From Allorhodopirellula solitaria (GTDB taxonomy: Bacteria; Planctomycetota; Planctomycetia; Pirellulales; Pirellulaceae): a stretch of DNA of 54,506 bases. Location of the stretch: contig NZ_SJPK01000016.1 in the NCBI RefSeq assembly GCF_007859855.1, positions 1 through 54,506 of the forward strand, given 5' to 3'. The position numbers were made by a program, and so were the translations under genes. The notes beneath the pieces were generated by a model that did no database searches, was not told the DNA's origin, and saw nothing but the letters and a program-made list of their open reading frames with translations. Positions 26,016 to 35,516 of the stretch are shown in pieces. Every line of letters starts with the position of its first letter. The stretch's first letter is position 1.

Positions 26016-26239
26016 TCGATACACCGATAGGAAGAACCGCCGAATGGATCGGCAGACGGGCAGGGGGCAGACACGCCGTTTTCGACCGTGGAGTTACTCA
26101 CCGACGGTCGCAGGGAGGGGCAGCGGTCTAGAGGGCTGCCCTCATATTACCAGCAGAGCGAAGATGATGCTTGCCCAGTAATTGTACTGGTTATGGCCCT
26201 GTGCGATTAATTGAACTGTGCGATTACTGCCCTGCGCGA

Positions 26240-27016
26240 TTACAACAACCCAGCAAACAGGCGCGAACCGATTCGCACCATCGTAGCGCCTTCGGCAATG
26301 GCAGCGGCATAGTCCCCGCTCATTCCCATCGATAGCTCTGGCAGGACCAGCCCGGTTTGTTGAGCAAGGGCATCGCGAAGCTCGCGGAGGCGAGCGAACT
26401 GAGGGCGGGCTTGCTGTGGATCAGTCCCCCAGCCCGCCATGGCCATCAAACCGGCGATCCGCACCCCTGACGGTGCGGAAGATGCTGGCTGTTGAGCGAG
26501 AAATCGCTCGACCAGTTTGGTGAGTTCGGCTGCGGGCAGTCCCGTCTTAGCGTCCTCGTCACTGACGTTGACCTCGATCAAGACATCCACTTGGTCGCCA
26601 CGGCGCTGCGCGTGATCGGCTACCTCCACGAGCAAACGCTCGCTATCGATCGAATGGATCCATGGTGAGGCGGCGAGCAAGCGTCGCACCTTGTTGCGTT
26701 GCAGGTGACCAATTTGATGCCAATGCAAACCCTCGACCAGATCTTGCCGATGCTCGGCGAACCAATGAACTTTCTGATCGAGTGCTTGAGGGCGGTTTTC
26801 TCCCAGGTCACGACAGCCCGCCTCGACCAACCAGCTCGTGATTTCGGCATCGACGTATTTCGAAACGCCAACGATTCGCACCTCGCTCGGCGTTCGCCCA
26901 GCATCCGCTGCGGCTTGGGCCACATCACGGCAGACACCGTTCCAATTCTCTGCGATTCGCTGTCGTGCCTCGTCGGCGGTACCGGGGAGCTGTGGGGTGG
27001 AAATGGGGGTGACCAT
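26240..27016 (-). CDS. YggS family PLP-binding protein (PLPBP)
   Basis: A 258-residue PLP homeostasis protein of the YggS/PROSC family, with a single alanine-racemase-like barrel domain. The PLP lysine is in VGVSKYV (Lys53). DLGENRPQALDQK, HWHQIGHLQRNK, HSIDSERL, VLIEVNVSDEDAKTG and the C-terminal LSMGMSGDYAAAIAEGATMVRIGS are all family blocks. It starts six bases after the stop of the 661-residue gene at 27023-29008, so the two are almost certainly co-transcribed. That pairing may give a clue to the unknown gene. Confidence 0.92.
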   Translation of the reverse strand: MVTPISTPQLPGTADEARQRIAENWNGVCRDVAQAAADAGRTPSEVRIVGVSKYVDAEITSWLVEAGCRDLGENRPQALDQKVHWFAEHRQDLVEGLHWHQIGHLQRNKVRRLLAASPWIHSIDSERLLVEVADHAQRRGDQVDVLIEVNVSDEDAKTGLPAAELTKLVERFLAQQPASSAPSGVRIAGLMAMAGWGTDPQQARPQFARLRELRDALAQQTGLVLPELSMGMSGDYAAAIAEGATMVRIGSRLFAGLL

Positions 27017-27022
27017 GTTTAC

Positions 27023-29008
27023 TCACTCGCTTTCGTCGACGGTGACAAGCTCTTCCATCCCACCGTCGCCGGGGTGAAAGCGGGCAGCAAAGAAGTCAGC
27101 GATCAAGTGCTTGCCCATGACCGAACGCGGCCCTCGCCCGGACATCGAGCGGTACAAGAACCAGTGTTCACTGCCAATTTGGACTCGGAAAGCGGCGGCA
27201 ATGTGCCGCTGGATCTCGGTAAGGTCCTCAGCGATCGTGAGCTGCCGCCAGGTTCGCTTGCGACGGAACCGACGCGTCTGAAAATCCAGCCACAGCGGTG
27301 AATAAACCGCGTCCCTGCCCGTCGTCGTGACCACGAGATGTTGATCTTCGGAGAGAAAGACGTGGCATGCCGAAGGGCCGACCTTCCATTCGCTCGAAGC
27401 CAACGGCATCACCAAGCCGCGTTTCTTCTTGCCGTCGCTCAAGACGAGCTCCCGGGTCTGGTCATCTTCGATCACGTCCACGCCCGCGGCCAAGGGCAAG
27501 CGACTGACACAGCGAATTTCGCGACCATCACGCCCAGTGCTTCCTATCTGCTTGGGATCGCTCATCCGCGCGGGCAGCACGGCATCGGAGACCATCACGC
27601 AGCAGTCGTCCCGGACCACCATCCATTGCCGCTGCAGCACCACATCGCCGCTGTGGGGTTGCTCGAGTTCGATCAGGTGCACGTCGTCGTCGGTGTATTC
27701 ACACGTGCATTCCCAGGCCCCTGTCGGTTCCTGCAAAACACCGTCGACATGGACCATTGTTTCGTGTGTGCCTTGCAAAATGGATCGGCGACCGCCCATC
27801 ACATCCACAGCGAAATCGTCGCCAGCATAGTTCAGAAAGGTGCGTCCCCGCCGCACATCCCATTCCGGTAGCATCGCGACGACTCCACTCGTTTCGCTGT
27901 GCCACATCGCCTCGGGGAGTGAGACTTCCCAGGCCAACCGCCCGCCCGAATGGCCCTGGCCGAGCGCAGCCCCCATCGCGGGCTGCAGCGTTTCCGGATC
28001 AAACCTGCTGGCCGCTTGCATCAACCCTTGCAACTCGGTTTGCTCTTTCTTTTTCTTCTTCGTTGCTGATTCCCCCGAGTGATTCTGGACATCGAGGCGA
28101 CAGTGAGCGGCATCGGCTTGGGAGAACACCTGCGTGCCATCGTGCCTTGTCAGCGCCGCCATCCAGGTCGCCATTTCGGCAGCGATTTCACGTTCTCGCT
28201 TGGTGAGCTTTTTAACAGCGGTCTGGGGGTGTTCTGGCAGCCGGGTGGGCTTCGCCAGCACAGTGAGCAACCGATCGCAGCGGACGAGCGAGGCAACCAC
28301 GAGTCGCAATTCTTGAGGGCGAACCAAACACCGGTCAATGGATTCTGCCTCGCCCTGCAAGAAAACCGTGATGGCTTCCCGCGCGGACTTCGCGAGCTTG
28401 CCGCAGGAGGGCATCGAGGCGAGTCGCCACGCCAGGGTGAGACCGAGTTCGCCGGCGAGCAACAGATGCAGCGGCGAAGTCGCATCGGATCGCAGCGAAG
28501 CATCGGCGCGAAGCTGCAGGAGTTGCTCCCCGCATTGCCACCATGTTTCGGCCGGCAAGACATCGCTGAGTCCGGGCATTGCGGCGGCCCACAGCACCGC
28601 CTCACTCGCCACGACGCAGCTTATCGAGTCACGGAAGACTTGATCGATAAATCGATCGGCCTGATCGATCCACCACTGACGCTCCGATGCGGAGACTTGG
28701 CCGCCCTGCCCGCCATCATCGCGACTGGCTAGCCCCGCGAGTTTTTGCTGCAAAGCGGTATCCGGCCCCTCGACCGCAACCGCCTCGCCCCAGCGATAAA
28801 TCGCGTCTTCGTTGAGCGCATCAGCAAAAACGGTGGCCGCAGAGCGGCTGGACAACTCCCCGCCCAGCAGGGTTCGTTTCAACGCATCCCACTGGGAAAG
28901 ATCCAACGGATTGCCGAAATCGGGCAATTTCCCACCCGCCGCTGGGGACTGCAGTGATGCCTTTTTGGTGCGTTTACGTTTCTTCGCGGGCGTGGGGGTC
29001 AATGTCAT
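27023..29008 (-). CDS. large protein of unknown function
   Basis: A 661-residue protein not assigned to a family. The start at 29008 (MTLTPTPAKKRKRTKKA) gives a Lys/Arg-rich N terminus without a signal peptide; the frame extends to 29092 but that part overlaps the divergent gene. Residues 40-310 look alpha-helical. A Lys run (ATKKKKKEQTE) marks a linker. The second half is beta-rich with blocks such as TFLNYAGDDFAVDVMGGRRS and EPTGAWECTCEYTDDDVHLI, slightly like the beta-sandwich part of heparinase II/III proteins. That likeness is too weak for a call. It is the first gene of an operon with the YggS-type gene. Confidence 0.7.
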   Translation of the reverse strand: MTLTPTPAKKRKRTKKASLQSPAAGGKLPDFGNPLDLSQWDALKRTLLGGELSSRSAATVFADALNEDAIYRWGEAVAVEGPDTALQQKLAGLASRDDGGQGGQVSASERQWWIDQADRFIDQVFRDSISCVVASEAVLWAAAMPGLSDVLPAETWWQCGEQLLQLRADASLRSDATSPLHLLLAGELGLTLAWRLASMPSCGKLAKSAREAITVFLQGEAESIDRCLVRPQELRLVVASLVRCDRLLTVLAKPTRLPEHPQTAVKKLTKREREIAAEMATWMAALTRHDGTQVFSQADAAHCRLDVQNHSGESATKKKKKEQTELQGLMQAASRFDPETLQPAMGAALGQGHSGGRLAWEVSLPEAMWHSETSGVVAMLPEWDVRRGRTFLNYAGDDFAVDVMGGRRSILQGTHETMVHVDGVLQEPTGAWECTCEYTDDDVHLIELEQPHSGDVVLQRQWMVVRDDCCVMVSDAVLPARMSDPKQIGSTGRDGREIRCVSRLPLAAGVDVIEDDQTRELVLSDGKKKRGLVMPLASSEWKVGPSACHVFLSEDQHLVVTTTGRDAVYSPLWLDFQTRRFRRKRTWRQLTIAEDLTEIQRHIAAAFRVQIGSEHWFLYRSMSGRGPRSVMGKHLIADFFAARFHPGDGGMEELVTVDESE

Positions 29009-29079
29009 GGACCGATGGGCGGACAACGGGGATACTGGGGCGGTCACGCAGTTTAACCGCCCGCCGATGGGAACCGAAG

Positions 29080-30390
29080 ATGCACACTCCAAATTTCACA
29101 TTCCGGGCACAGCCCCGCCGCGCCCTCATGCTCTCACTGGCAATCTCCTCGCTCGTTGCGATCGGGCCAGGCTGCCAGCAGAAAGCGAGCGAAGCGCCTG
29201 TCGAACCTGCCCCCGCCGCCAAGTCACCTTCGGCGGGCGACGCGAGCGAACCCCAAAGCCCTCAAGCCAAAAGCCCCCAAGCCCCAACTGCATCGTCCCC
29301 AACCGCATCGACCCCGGATCCCTCCAGCCCGGCATCACAACCGCAGCCAAACGAGGACGGCGGTGCCGATGGCGACAGCCCCACTCAACCCATGGGCAAA
29401 CTGCAACTCCAACCGCCACCGAAGACCGACGCGGATCCGGCCCCGACAAACGCTTCCTCCGAGACAGCCTCAGCGGACAGCTCCGCCGAGGAATCCGAAT
29501 CTCCCAACGTGGGGGACGCGACGGAGGAGGACGATTACGAGATCGATCCTGAGATCCTGGCACACATCGAGGCCCAGAAACGCGCCCTGCGACGGATCGC
29601 TGACACCTATGCAGCTCCCCCTGAGGCCAAACAGCTCGGCAAGCAACCTGATCTCTGGGTCGATATGAATGCCAAGCGAGTTTATGTCGATGGCTATGTC
29701 ACGATGCGTCGTGGTCCGCTGGAAATGTTTGCCTGCCCGATCGGAACGAAGGAGCACGAATCCGTCGTCGCCGTGTTTGCTAAAAGTAGCGAGGTTCACG
29801 CGGCGTTGCTCGCGATCGGTGCCCAAAGCGGCACGCCGGTGCGTTGGAACCCAGAGTTCTTACCACCGACGGGGCAAACAATCTCGGTCTGGGTGGCATG
29901 GCGTAGCCCAGAACCTTCGTCTGCACCGGAACCCGCCGACGACAGTGAGCCTGCATCGCCCCAGGAGTTTGTACCGAGTGATGAATTCCATGTCGCCGAC
30001 GCGCGGAAATGGGTTCGCAACATGAAAACGCAAACGGAACTGGAGGAGCCGTGGGTCTTTGCCGGCAGTATGTTTTGGTCCGATCCCGAGGACGATATGG
30101 AACACTATTCCGCCGATGCAGGTGACATGATCTGCGTGTCGAACTTTTCCTCGGCCATGCTCGATGTTCCCTTCAACAGCAGCGCTGACGCAGGCAGCTT
30201 GCTCTTCGAACCTTTCAGTGATCGCATCCCCGAGCGGGGCACCCCGGTACGTTTGGTGCTCGTCCCCCAGCCCATCCCTCGCGACGAGCCCGCCCCCCCG
30301 CAGCCTGTCGACCCGACGACAGCACCGGATCAGGCGATCTTGCCGATCGCTGACTCAGCCCCCAAAGATGCAGCGGTGACAACGCAATGA
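29080..30390 (+). CDS. YdjY domain protein, exported
   Basis: A 436-residue exported protein. ATG 29080 starts a signal-like segment (RRALMLSLAISSLVAIGPGC); the Cys could be a lipobox cysteine but Pro at -2 is atypical. Residues 30-170 are Pro/Ala/Ser-rich and disordered. The YdjY-type domain follows: LWVDMNAKRVYVDGYVTMRR, PLEMFACPIGTKEHESVVAV, VHAALLAIGAQSGTPV and a C-terminal WVFAGSMFW block. Function of the domain is not established. The stop overlaps the next start in ATGA, so it is coupled to the hydroxyacyl-CoA dehydrogenase gene. Confidence 0.8.
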   Translation: MHTPNFTFRAQPRRALMLSLAISSLVAIGPGCQQKASEAPVEPAPAAKSPSAGDASEPQSPQAKSPQAPTASSPTASTPDPSSPASQPQPNEDGGADGDSPTQPMGKLQLQPPPKTDADPAPTNASSETASADSSAEESESPNVGDATEEDDYEIDPEILAHIEAQKRALRRIADTYAAPPEAKQLGKQPDLWVDMNAKRVYVDGYVTMRRGPLEMFACPIGTKEHESVVAVFAKSSEVHAALLAIGAQSGTPVRWNPEFLPPTGQTISVWVAWRSPEPSSAPEPADDSEPASPQEFVPSDEFHVADARKWVRNMKTQTELEEPWVFAGSMFWSDPEDDMEHYSADAGDMICVSNFSSAMLDVPFNSSADAGSLLFEPFSDRIPERGTPVRLVLVPQPIPRDEPAPPQPVDPTTAPDQAILPIADSAPKDAAVTTQ

Positions 30391-31649
30391 GCGAAACGCA
30401 GCAGAATCCAGTGACGTCTTGCTGTGACCATGTTCTGCTCGTCGGAGCGGGGGTGGTCGGCCGCGCGATCGCGGTCGATCATCTCAGGGCGGGTGTGCCG
30501 GTGTGGCTGGCCGATCGCGACGAAGACGTCCTCCGAGAGAGCTGCGACCGCGTGCTCGAGCACTCCGACTGCGTCGCGGTATCCGCTTCCCCCTGGGGTT
30601 CACGGTTGCCACTGCCCGTCGTGCATCTGAGCCCAACACACCCGTCTGCGGGTGAACCCACGGCCGAGTCCGCTCCCGCCGGCATCCCGAGATGGCTGCT
30701 GATCGAGTCCATCGCGGAGCGACTCGATATCAAGCAAGATTTTTTTGCGGAGGCTGAGCAGTGGTTTGAGCGGGATGCGATCCTGACGACAAACACGTCG
30801 ACGCTATCGATCGCTTCGATTGCAGCCAACATGCGTTCCCCCGAGCGACTCTGCGGATTGCATTTTTTCATGCCCGTCGTCGATCGGCCAGCAGTCGAGA
30901 TCATCCCGCATCGCAGCGTCCCGGCCGCTACCGAGCAGCGTCCGGGGACGACTGCGGAAGTGATCGAGGCGTGTTGCACACATGCCCGCGCACTCGACAA
31001 AACACCGCTGTTGGTTCGAGATGCACCGGGGTTCGTCGTCAACAGGCTGCTGGCGCCCTACCTCAACCTGGCCATGAACCTGCTTTGCGGCGGGGTACCT
31101 GCGGAAACAATCGAGCGAGCGGCCCTGATGTATGGGATGCCGATCTCGCCGCTTCAACTCGTCGACTTGATTGGTCCGCGGACCGCGTTCGATGGCGGAC
31201 GTGTGGTCTGGAGTGCGTTCCCGACACGGATGGATCCGTCCCCGCTGCTGCCCGCGATGGTGAAGGCCAAGCTAACAGGCGTTGCCTCTGGGGAGGGCTT
31301 CTATCGGTACGACGCCAGTGGTCGGCGTTTGGAACGGTCCTTGGCAGATCGCGCCGCGGCCATCGCCCAAAAATACCAACACGATCAATTCGCCGGTTTT
31401 CCCGAATCCGAACCGGAGCGAACGGCGCTCGTTGCCGACCTATTTGCCGCCGTGCTGCGGATCGAGGCGATCGCGATCGAGCGTGACGCTGTGGCGGATT
31501 CCGAAACGATCCACGCGGCGATGCGAGGTGGATTACGATGGCGGGCCGATGGCTCCCACGCGGGGCCGACGAATTGCTTGACGAGCGATCGCGCCGCTCA
31601 ACTGGCCAGCGAGTTCTCGCATCTCAAATCGATTCAACCTTGCCACTAA
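30387..31649 (+). CDS. 3-hydroxyacyl-CoA dehydrogenase family protein
   Basis: A 420-residue NAD-dependent dehydrogenase. The Rossmann loop is VLLVGAGVVGRAIA, followed by the catalytic NTSTLSI (Ser), GLHFFMPV with a downstream VEII (His/Glu pair) and RDAPGFVVNRLL (Asn). The helical dimerisation domain contains GMPISPLQLVDLIGPRTAFD. The usual GLHFFNP motif has Met for Asn. The C-terminal 90 residues look like a second, partial helical domain. No fused hydratase is present, so it acts alone or with a separate enoyl-CoA hydratase. It is translationally coupled to the YdjY gene (ATGA) and precedes the amidohydrolase by 18 bases. Confidence 0.85.
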   Translation: MSETQQNPVTSCCDHVLLVGAGVVGRAIAVDHLRAGVPVWLADRDEDVLRESCDRVLEHSDCVAVSASPWGSRLPLPVVHLSPTHPSAGEPTAESAPAGIPRWLLIESIAERLDIKQDFFAEAEQWFERDAILTTNTSTLSIASIAANMRSPERLCGLHFFMPVVDRPAVEIIPHRSVPAATEQRPGTTAEVIEACCTHARALDKTPLLVRDAPGFVVNRLLAPYLNLAMNLLCGGVPAETIERAALMYGMPISPLQLVDLIGPRTAFDGGRVVWSAFPTRMDPSPLLPAMVKAKLTGVASGEGFYRYDASGRRLERSLADRAAAIAQKYQHDQFAGFPESEPERTALVADLFAAVLRIEAIAIERDAVADSETIHAAMRGGLRWRADGSHAGPTNCLTSDRAAQLASEFSHLKSIQPCH

Positions 31650-31667
31650 CCCGGGTGTATTTTTTTC

Positions 31668-32915
31668 ATGAGATTGGCTTTCGTTTGCTTTCTCGGTTCA
31701 TGTGCCGCTGCACTAGCGGTACCGACTCTTGCCGGCGACGGCACTGATTCCAAGGATGGACCTCAGGCGGCCACGACCGCGGATCGGCCGACGCCCGAGC
31801 CGCCCCTCGATGGCTGCGACGGTCGTGAACTCTCGGTGCGTCACTTCGATCCGGTGCCTCAGCTCCAGGTCAAAGCCACACTGTTGACGCGGGCGAAAAC
31901 CCCGGTCGTCAACGTTCACACGCACCTGTTCTATCGGCTACGCCAAAACGAACAGGCTCTCGCGGACTATGTCTCGGAAATGGATGCCAACAACATCGCG
32001 GTCTCGGTGTCGCTCGATGGCAAGCTCGGCAGCCAACTTGACGAGCATCTCAAGCAACTCTGGAAACGCTACCGCGACCGGTTCGTAGTCTTTGCCAATG
32101 TCGACTGGCAGGGAGACGGAGCTACCGACAACCCAGCCACCTGGGCCTGTCACCGACCCGGTTTCGCCGAGCGGACTGCCGAGCAACTGAGAGCCGCGGT
32201 CGATGACGGCGTTTCGGGATTGAAACTCTTCAAACGGTTTGGGCTGGGGTATCGAAACCCCGATGGATCGCTCGTCGAGATCGACGACCGACGTTGGGAT
32301 CCGATCTGGGCCGCCTGTGGCGAACTCGGGATCCCAATCATCATCCACACCAGCGACCCGGCCGCATTCTTTGAGCCCATCGACTCCGCCAACGAACGCT
32401 GGGAGGAACTCTCTCGCCATCCGAATTGGAGTTTCCACGGGGACGAATATCCCTCGCGGGAGGCACTGCTCGCGGCCCGCAATCGGGTCATCGCCAGACA
32501 CCCGAAAACGCAGTTCATCGGTGCCCACATCGCGAACAATGCCGAGGACCTCGCCACGGTTTCGAAGTGGCTCGACGAGTATCCCAATCTGTGGGTCGAG
32601 CCCGCCTCTCGGATCAGCGAACTGGGTCGGCAACCGTACACGGCACGGGACTTTTTTCTCCGCCATGCCGACCGGATTTTATTCGGAACCGACGGCCCCT
32701 GGCCTGCCCAGCGGCTGCACTACTACTGGCGTTTTCTGGAAACGCGGGACGAGTACTTTCCCTACAGTGAAAAATCCCCGCCACCGCAAGGTTTGTGGCG
32801 GATCTACGGCATCAATCTGCCCGACGAGGTACTCAGTAAAATCTACCACGAAAACGCTGCGAGATTGATTCCAGGCGTGGCCCAACGTCTGGAGAAATAC
32901 GAAAAGCGTCGCTGA
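31668..32915 (+). CDS. exported amidohydrolase family protein
   Basis: A 415-residue metal-dependent hydrolase of the amidohydrolase-2 type. A signal peptide (MRLAFVCFLGSCAAALAVPT) precedes the barrel. Metal ligands are visible: His84 and His86 in VVNVHTHLF, the strand GVSGLKLFKRFGLG, His in PIIIHTSDP, His in FIGAHIANN and the final Asp in RILFGTDGPW. The substrate is unknown; relatives include decarboxylases and lactonases. It is the third gene of the plus-strand group beginning at 29080 and is the only one with a clear signal peptide. Confidence 0.87.
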   Translation: MRLAFVCFLGSCAAALAVPTLAGDGTDSKDGPQAATTADRPTPEPPLDGCDGRELSVRHFDPVPQLQVKATLLTRAKTPVVNVHTHLFYRLRQNEQALADYVSEMDANNIAVSVSLDGKLGSQLDEHLKQLWKRYRDRFVVFANVDWQGDGATDNPATWACHRPGFAERTAEQLRAAVDDGVSGLKLFKRFGLGYRNPDGSLVEIDDRRWDPIWAACGELGIPIIIHTSDPAAFFEPIDSANERWEELSRHPNWSFHGDEYPSREALLAARNRVIARHPKTQFIGAHIANNAEDLATVSKWLDEYPNLWVEPASRISELGRQPYTARDFFLRHADRILFGTDGPWPAQRLHYYWRFLETRDEYFPYSEKSPPPQGLWRIYGINLPDEVLSKIYHENAARLIPGVAQRLEKYEKRR

Positions 32916-32947
32916 CTTAAGTGATGTATCCGCTGGCACCCGCGTCA

Positions 32948-33709
32948 CTACTCACGGTTGTCATAGCTCTCCTGTTTGACCTGTTCGAGCAGTCCGATCT
33001 GATACTTCAACGCCGGGCGAACGCGGTCGTTGACCCGTACCCGGCGAGATTGATCGGCGGGGCCGACGACGCCGTGGTTCAGCTCCAGATCAATGCGAGC
33101 CTTGGGGAAGCGTTTGAGGGTCGGATCGGAAAACTCCAAGCGGACGCACTCGACCTCGTCGGTCTCTTTGCAAAACTCGGCGATGCCGCCATCGGTCTCG
33201 GTTGCCCAGTCATAGTGCCGTTCGTCCAACAACGCCTTGCGGAGGTGTCCGAGACCGGGAAATGCCGTCAGTTCAACCGGTTCAAAATCGCTACCCTCGA
33301 GCGGCAACAACATCACGTGATCACCGAGCTGGAGTGCTTCGATTGTGGGCTTCCCCCAAAAGCGTGTGGTTTCGACCAAGCGTGTCCGCCGCGCGTAGAT
33401 ACTGGCAAAGGTAAACAAGGTGGCACCAACGAGGACCGCGACCACACCCAGCCACGCTCGGGCGCCAAAGTGCACACGTGGGTCGTTGTACTTGTCCGCA
33501 TGTGGATCGACCGCCGTCGGGTCACCGCTGGGCGTACTCGCAGCGGGTTGCATCGCCTCAGAGGGTGGGATCGTCTCAGCGGGTTGCGAAGGCTGAGCGG
33601 GTTGCGAAGGCTCATCGGGGGGCGAATTGGGCGTGTCGGGCAAGTTGGAATCCGTCCGTAGTAGGGCAGGCGAGTGGGAGTGGAACGAGACAGGTCGCTC
33701 AATCGGCAT
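32948..33709 (-). CDS. single-pass membrane protein, function unknown
   Basis: A 253-residue protein. Residues 1-80 are Pro/Ser/Glu-rich and disordered, with QPAQPSQPAE-type repeats. A membrane helix follows at about 85-106 (AWLGVVAVLVGATLFTFASI). The C-terminal 145 residues are a soluble alpha/beta domain containing ALQLGDHVMLLPLEGSDFEP and AFPGLGHLRKALLDERHYDW. The start at 33709 is 59 bases from the divergent aroB start. It is not recognised as a known family. Confidence 0.72.
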   Translation of the reverse strand: MPIERPVSFHSHSPALLRTDSNLPDTPNSPPDEPSQPAQPSQPAETIPPSEAMQPAASTPSGDPTAVDPHADKYNDPRVHFGARAWLGVVAVLVGATLFTFASIYARRTRLVETTRFWGKPTIEALQLGDHVMLLPLEGSDFEPVELTAFPGLGHLRKALLDERHYDWATETDGGIAEFCKETDEVECVRLEFSDPTLKRFPKARIDLELNHGVVGPADQSRRVRVNDRVRPALKYQIGLLEQVKQESYDNRE

Positions 33710-33768
33710 GGTCGAGGTTAGGATAGACGACCCATTCTTGTCACTACCCTCGTTTTTGCATACTCACC

Positions 33769-34935
33769 GTGTCGATCCCTCCCCGCTCTGAATCAACCTC
33801 TGCCAGGACACGCCCAACGAACAACGCCACAGAAATCACTGTGGATCTGGGCCAACGGAGCTACCCCATCTGTATCGAGAGTTCTGCGACCGGTCGACCC
33901 GATGAATCGGGGTTTGCCGGCCGGTTGCGGGCCGCACTCGGTGACTGCACTCACGCGATCGTGATCCAGGACGCCGCGATCGCCACGTCGGCGGGGCAGC
34001 AAATCCTGGATTCGCTCGCAGGGGAAGACATTCGAATCAGTGAGATCGAAGTCGCCTCGGGCGAGACGAGCAAATCAACCGATCGGCTCGCCGAACTCTG
34101 GAGCGAACTGCTCGATTGTGGGGCGGATCGTCGCAGCGTGGTGATTGCCGTTGGCGGTGGCGTGATCGGTGACCTGGCCGGCTTCGCAGCCGCCACGTTC
34201 ACTCGCGGCCTGCGATTCGTGCAAGTCCCCACCACCCTGCTGGCGATGGTCGACAGCAGCGTCGGCGGAAAAACGGGGATCAACCTGCCCGGCGGCAAGA
34301 ATATGGTCGGTGCATTCTGGCAACCGCACCTGGTCTGGATCGATACCGATTTCCTCGCCACGCTACCCCGGCGTGAGTATCTCAGCGGGTTGGCGGAGGT
34401 GATTAAATACGGCGTGATCGAAGACGCGCCTTTCTTCGACTACCTCGAGACCAACATCGCTGCCATCCTCGAGCGCGAGCCGCAGACGACCCGCCATGCG
34501 ATCTCACGAAGCTGCCAATCCAAAGCCCGTGTGGTCGCCGATGACGAGCGAGAAACGACAGGACGCCGCGCTATCCTGAACTATGGTCACACGTTCGCCC
34601 ACGCAATCGAAGCAACCGCCGGCTACGGCGTGATGCTGCACGGAGAAGCCGTCGCGATCGGGATGCAGATGGCCGCGAGCCTCGGCGTGGACCTCGGTCT
34701 GTGCAGCGACGAGCTGTTGAGGCGGCAGACCGCATTGATCCAAGCTGCAGGATTGCCACGGAGCTGGGCCGAGGCGGATCCCGCCAAGATGGTTCCAGTC
34801 ATGGCTCACGACAAGAAAGTCGCTCACGGTAAATTGCGTTTCGTGCTTCCCCAGGAAATCGGTAGCGTCGGACTGATCGCTGACGTCCCCCAGGAAAAAG
34901 TCGTGGCGGCGATCCGATCCTGGAGCGACCGCTAG
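33769..34935 (+). CDS. aroB: 3-dehydroquinate synthase
   Basis: A 388-residue NAD- and metal-dependent enzyme, second step of the shikimate pathway. The family blocks are complete: GGGVIGDLAGFAAATFTRGL, VPTTLLAMVDSSVGGKTGIN, PGGKNMVGAFWQP, the LAEVIKYGVIED glutamate ligand, ILNYGHTFAHAIE and LHGEAVAIGMQ with both His ligands, and HDKKV. The start is GTG at 33769; the first in-frame ATG is too far downstream. The N-terminal 20 residues are an extra polar extension. It converges on the phosphatase-like gene with a four-base overlap of stop codons. Confidence 0.95.
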   Translation: MSIPPRSESTSARTRPTNNATEITVDLGQRSYPICIESSATGRPDESGFAGRLRAALGDCTHAIVIQDAAIATSAGQQILDSLAGEDIRISEIEVASGETSKSTDRLAELWSELLDCGADRRSVVIAVGGGVIGDLAGFAAATFTRGLRFVQVPTTLLAMVDSSVGGKTGINLPGGKNMVGAFWQPHLVWIDTDFLATLPRREYLSGLAEVIKYGVIEDAPFFDYLETNIAAILEREPQTTRHAISRSCQSKARVVADDERETTGRRAILNYGHTFAHAIEATAGYGVMLHGEAVAIGMQMAASLGVDLGLCSDELLRRQTALIQAAGLPRSWAEADPAKMVPVMAHDKKVAHGKLRFVLPQEIGSVGLIADVPQEKVVAAIRSWSDR

Positions 34936-35516
34936 CAGTCCGCTTCGATCAATTGCCAGTTGCCTGCATCGGCTTCCACTTTCCACATATCCGGCATCGC
35001 TTCGTCGTTGAGCTGAGCCGCCACGAGGCTGGCCAGCGGATCGGGAATCACCAATGCGATGACTTGGTTGCGGCCCTTGCGGAGCACTCGGTGAATCGCT
35101 TTCATCGCCCGAGCGGCAGCGGCTTGCAGGGACTCGCCACCCGGAGGGCAAACGGTCTCGGGATTCTCGGCGACGCAACGATACAGACGCGGTTGGTTGC
35201 GGCGGATCTCGTCGATGAGTTTGCCATGCCACAATCCGTGGTCGATATTGCGGAAGCCGTCGATCGCTTTGGGACGCAGTTCGCGGCCTTCGACGAGCAG
35301 CGCAGCGGTTTCACCAGCTGACTCGCAGGGGGCGTGATAGACAGCATGGAACCGGACCCCAGCCAATTCCTCGGCGAGATTCTCCGCTTGCTCACGGCCG
35401 CGTTGGCTCATCGGCATATCGAGCGAGCCTTTCATGCGGCCCTGTTCGTCAAACGTGGTGGCACCCGGTCGAATCAGGATCACTTTGGATCGGGCGGCGG
35501 CTTTGAGAGACATCAT
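34932..35516 (-). CDS. histidine-phosphatase-fold protein without catalytic histidines
   Basis: A 194-residue member of the phosphoglycerate mutase/histidine phosphatase superfamily by its overall pattern. It has VILIRPGATTFDEQGRMKGS, then SQRGREQAENLAEEL, VYHAPCESAGETAALL, FRNIDHGLWHGK and ALVIPDPLASLVAAQL. The catalytic motif is normally R-H-G, but here it is Arg16-Pro17-Gly18. The second histidine (normally H in a vsH block) is also Pro in VIPDP. It is therefore expected not to be a phosphatase by the known mechanism. The start at 35516 has AAGGAG upstream and overlaps the rpe stop in TGATG, so it is translated together with rpe. Confidence 0.78.
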   Translation of the reverse strand: MMSLKAAARSKVILIRPGATTFDEQGRMKGSLDMPMSQRGREQAENLAEELAGVRFHAVYHAPCESAGETAALLVEGRELRPKAIDGFRNIDHGLWHGKLIDEIRRNQPRLYRCVAENPETVCPPGGESLQAAAARAMKAIHRVLRKGRNQVIALVIPDPLASLVAAQLNDEAMPDMWKVEADAGNWQLIEADC

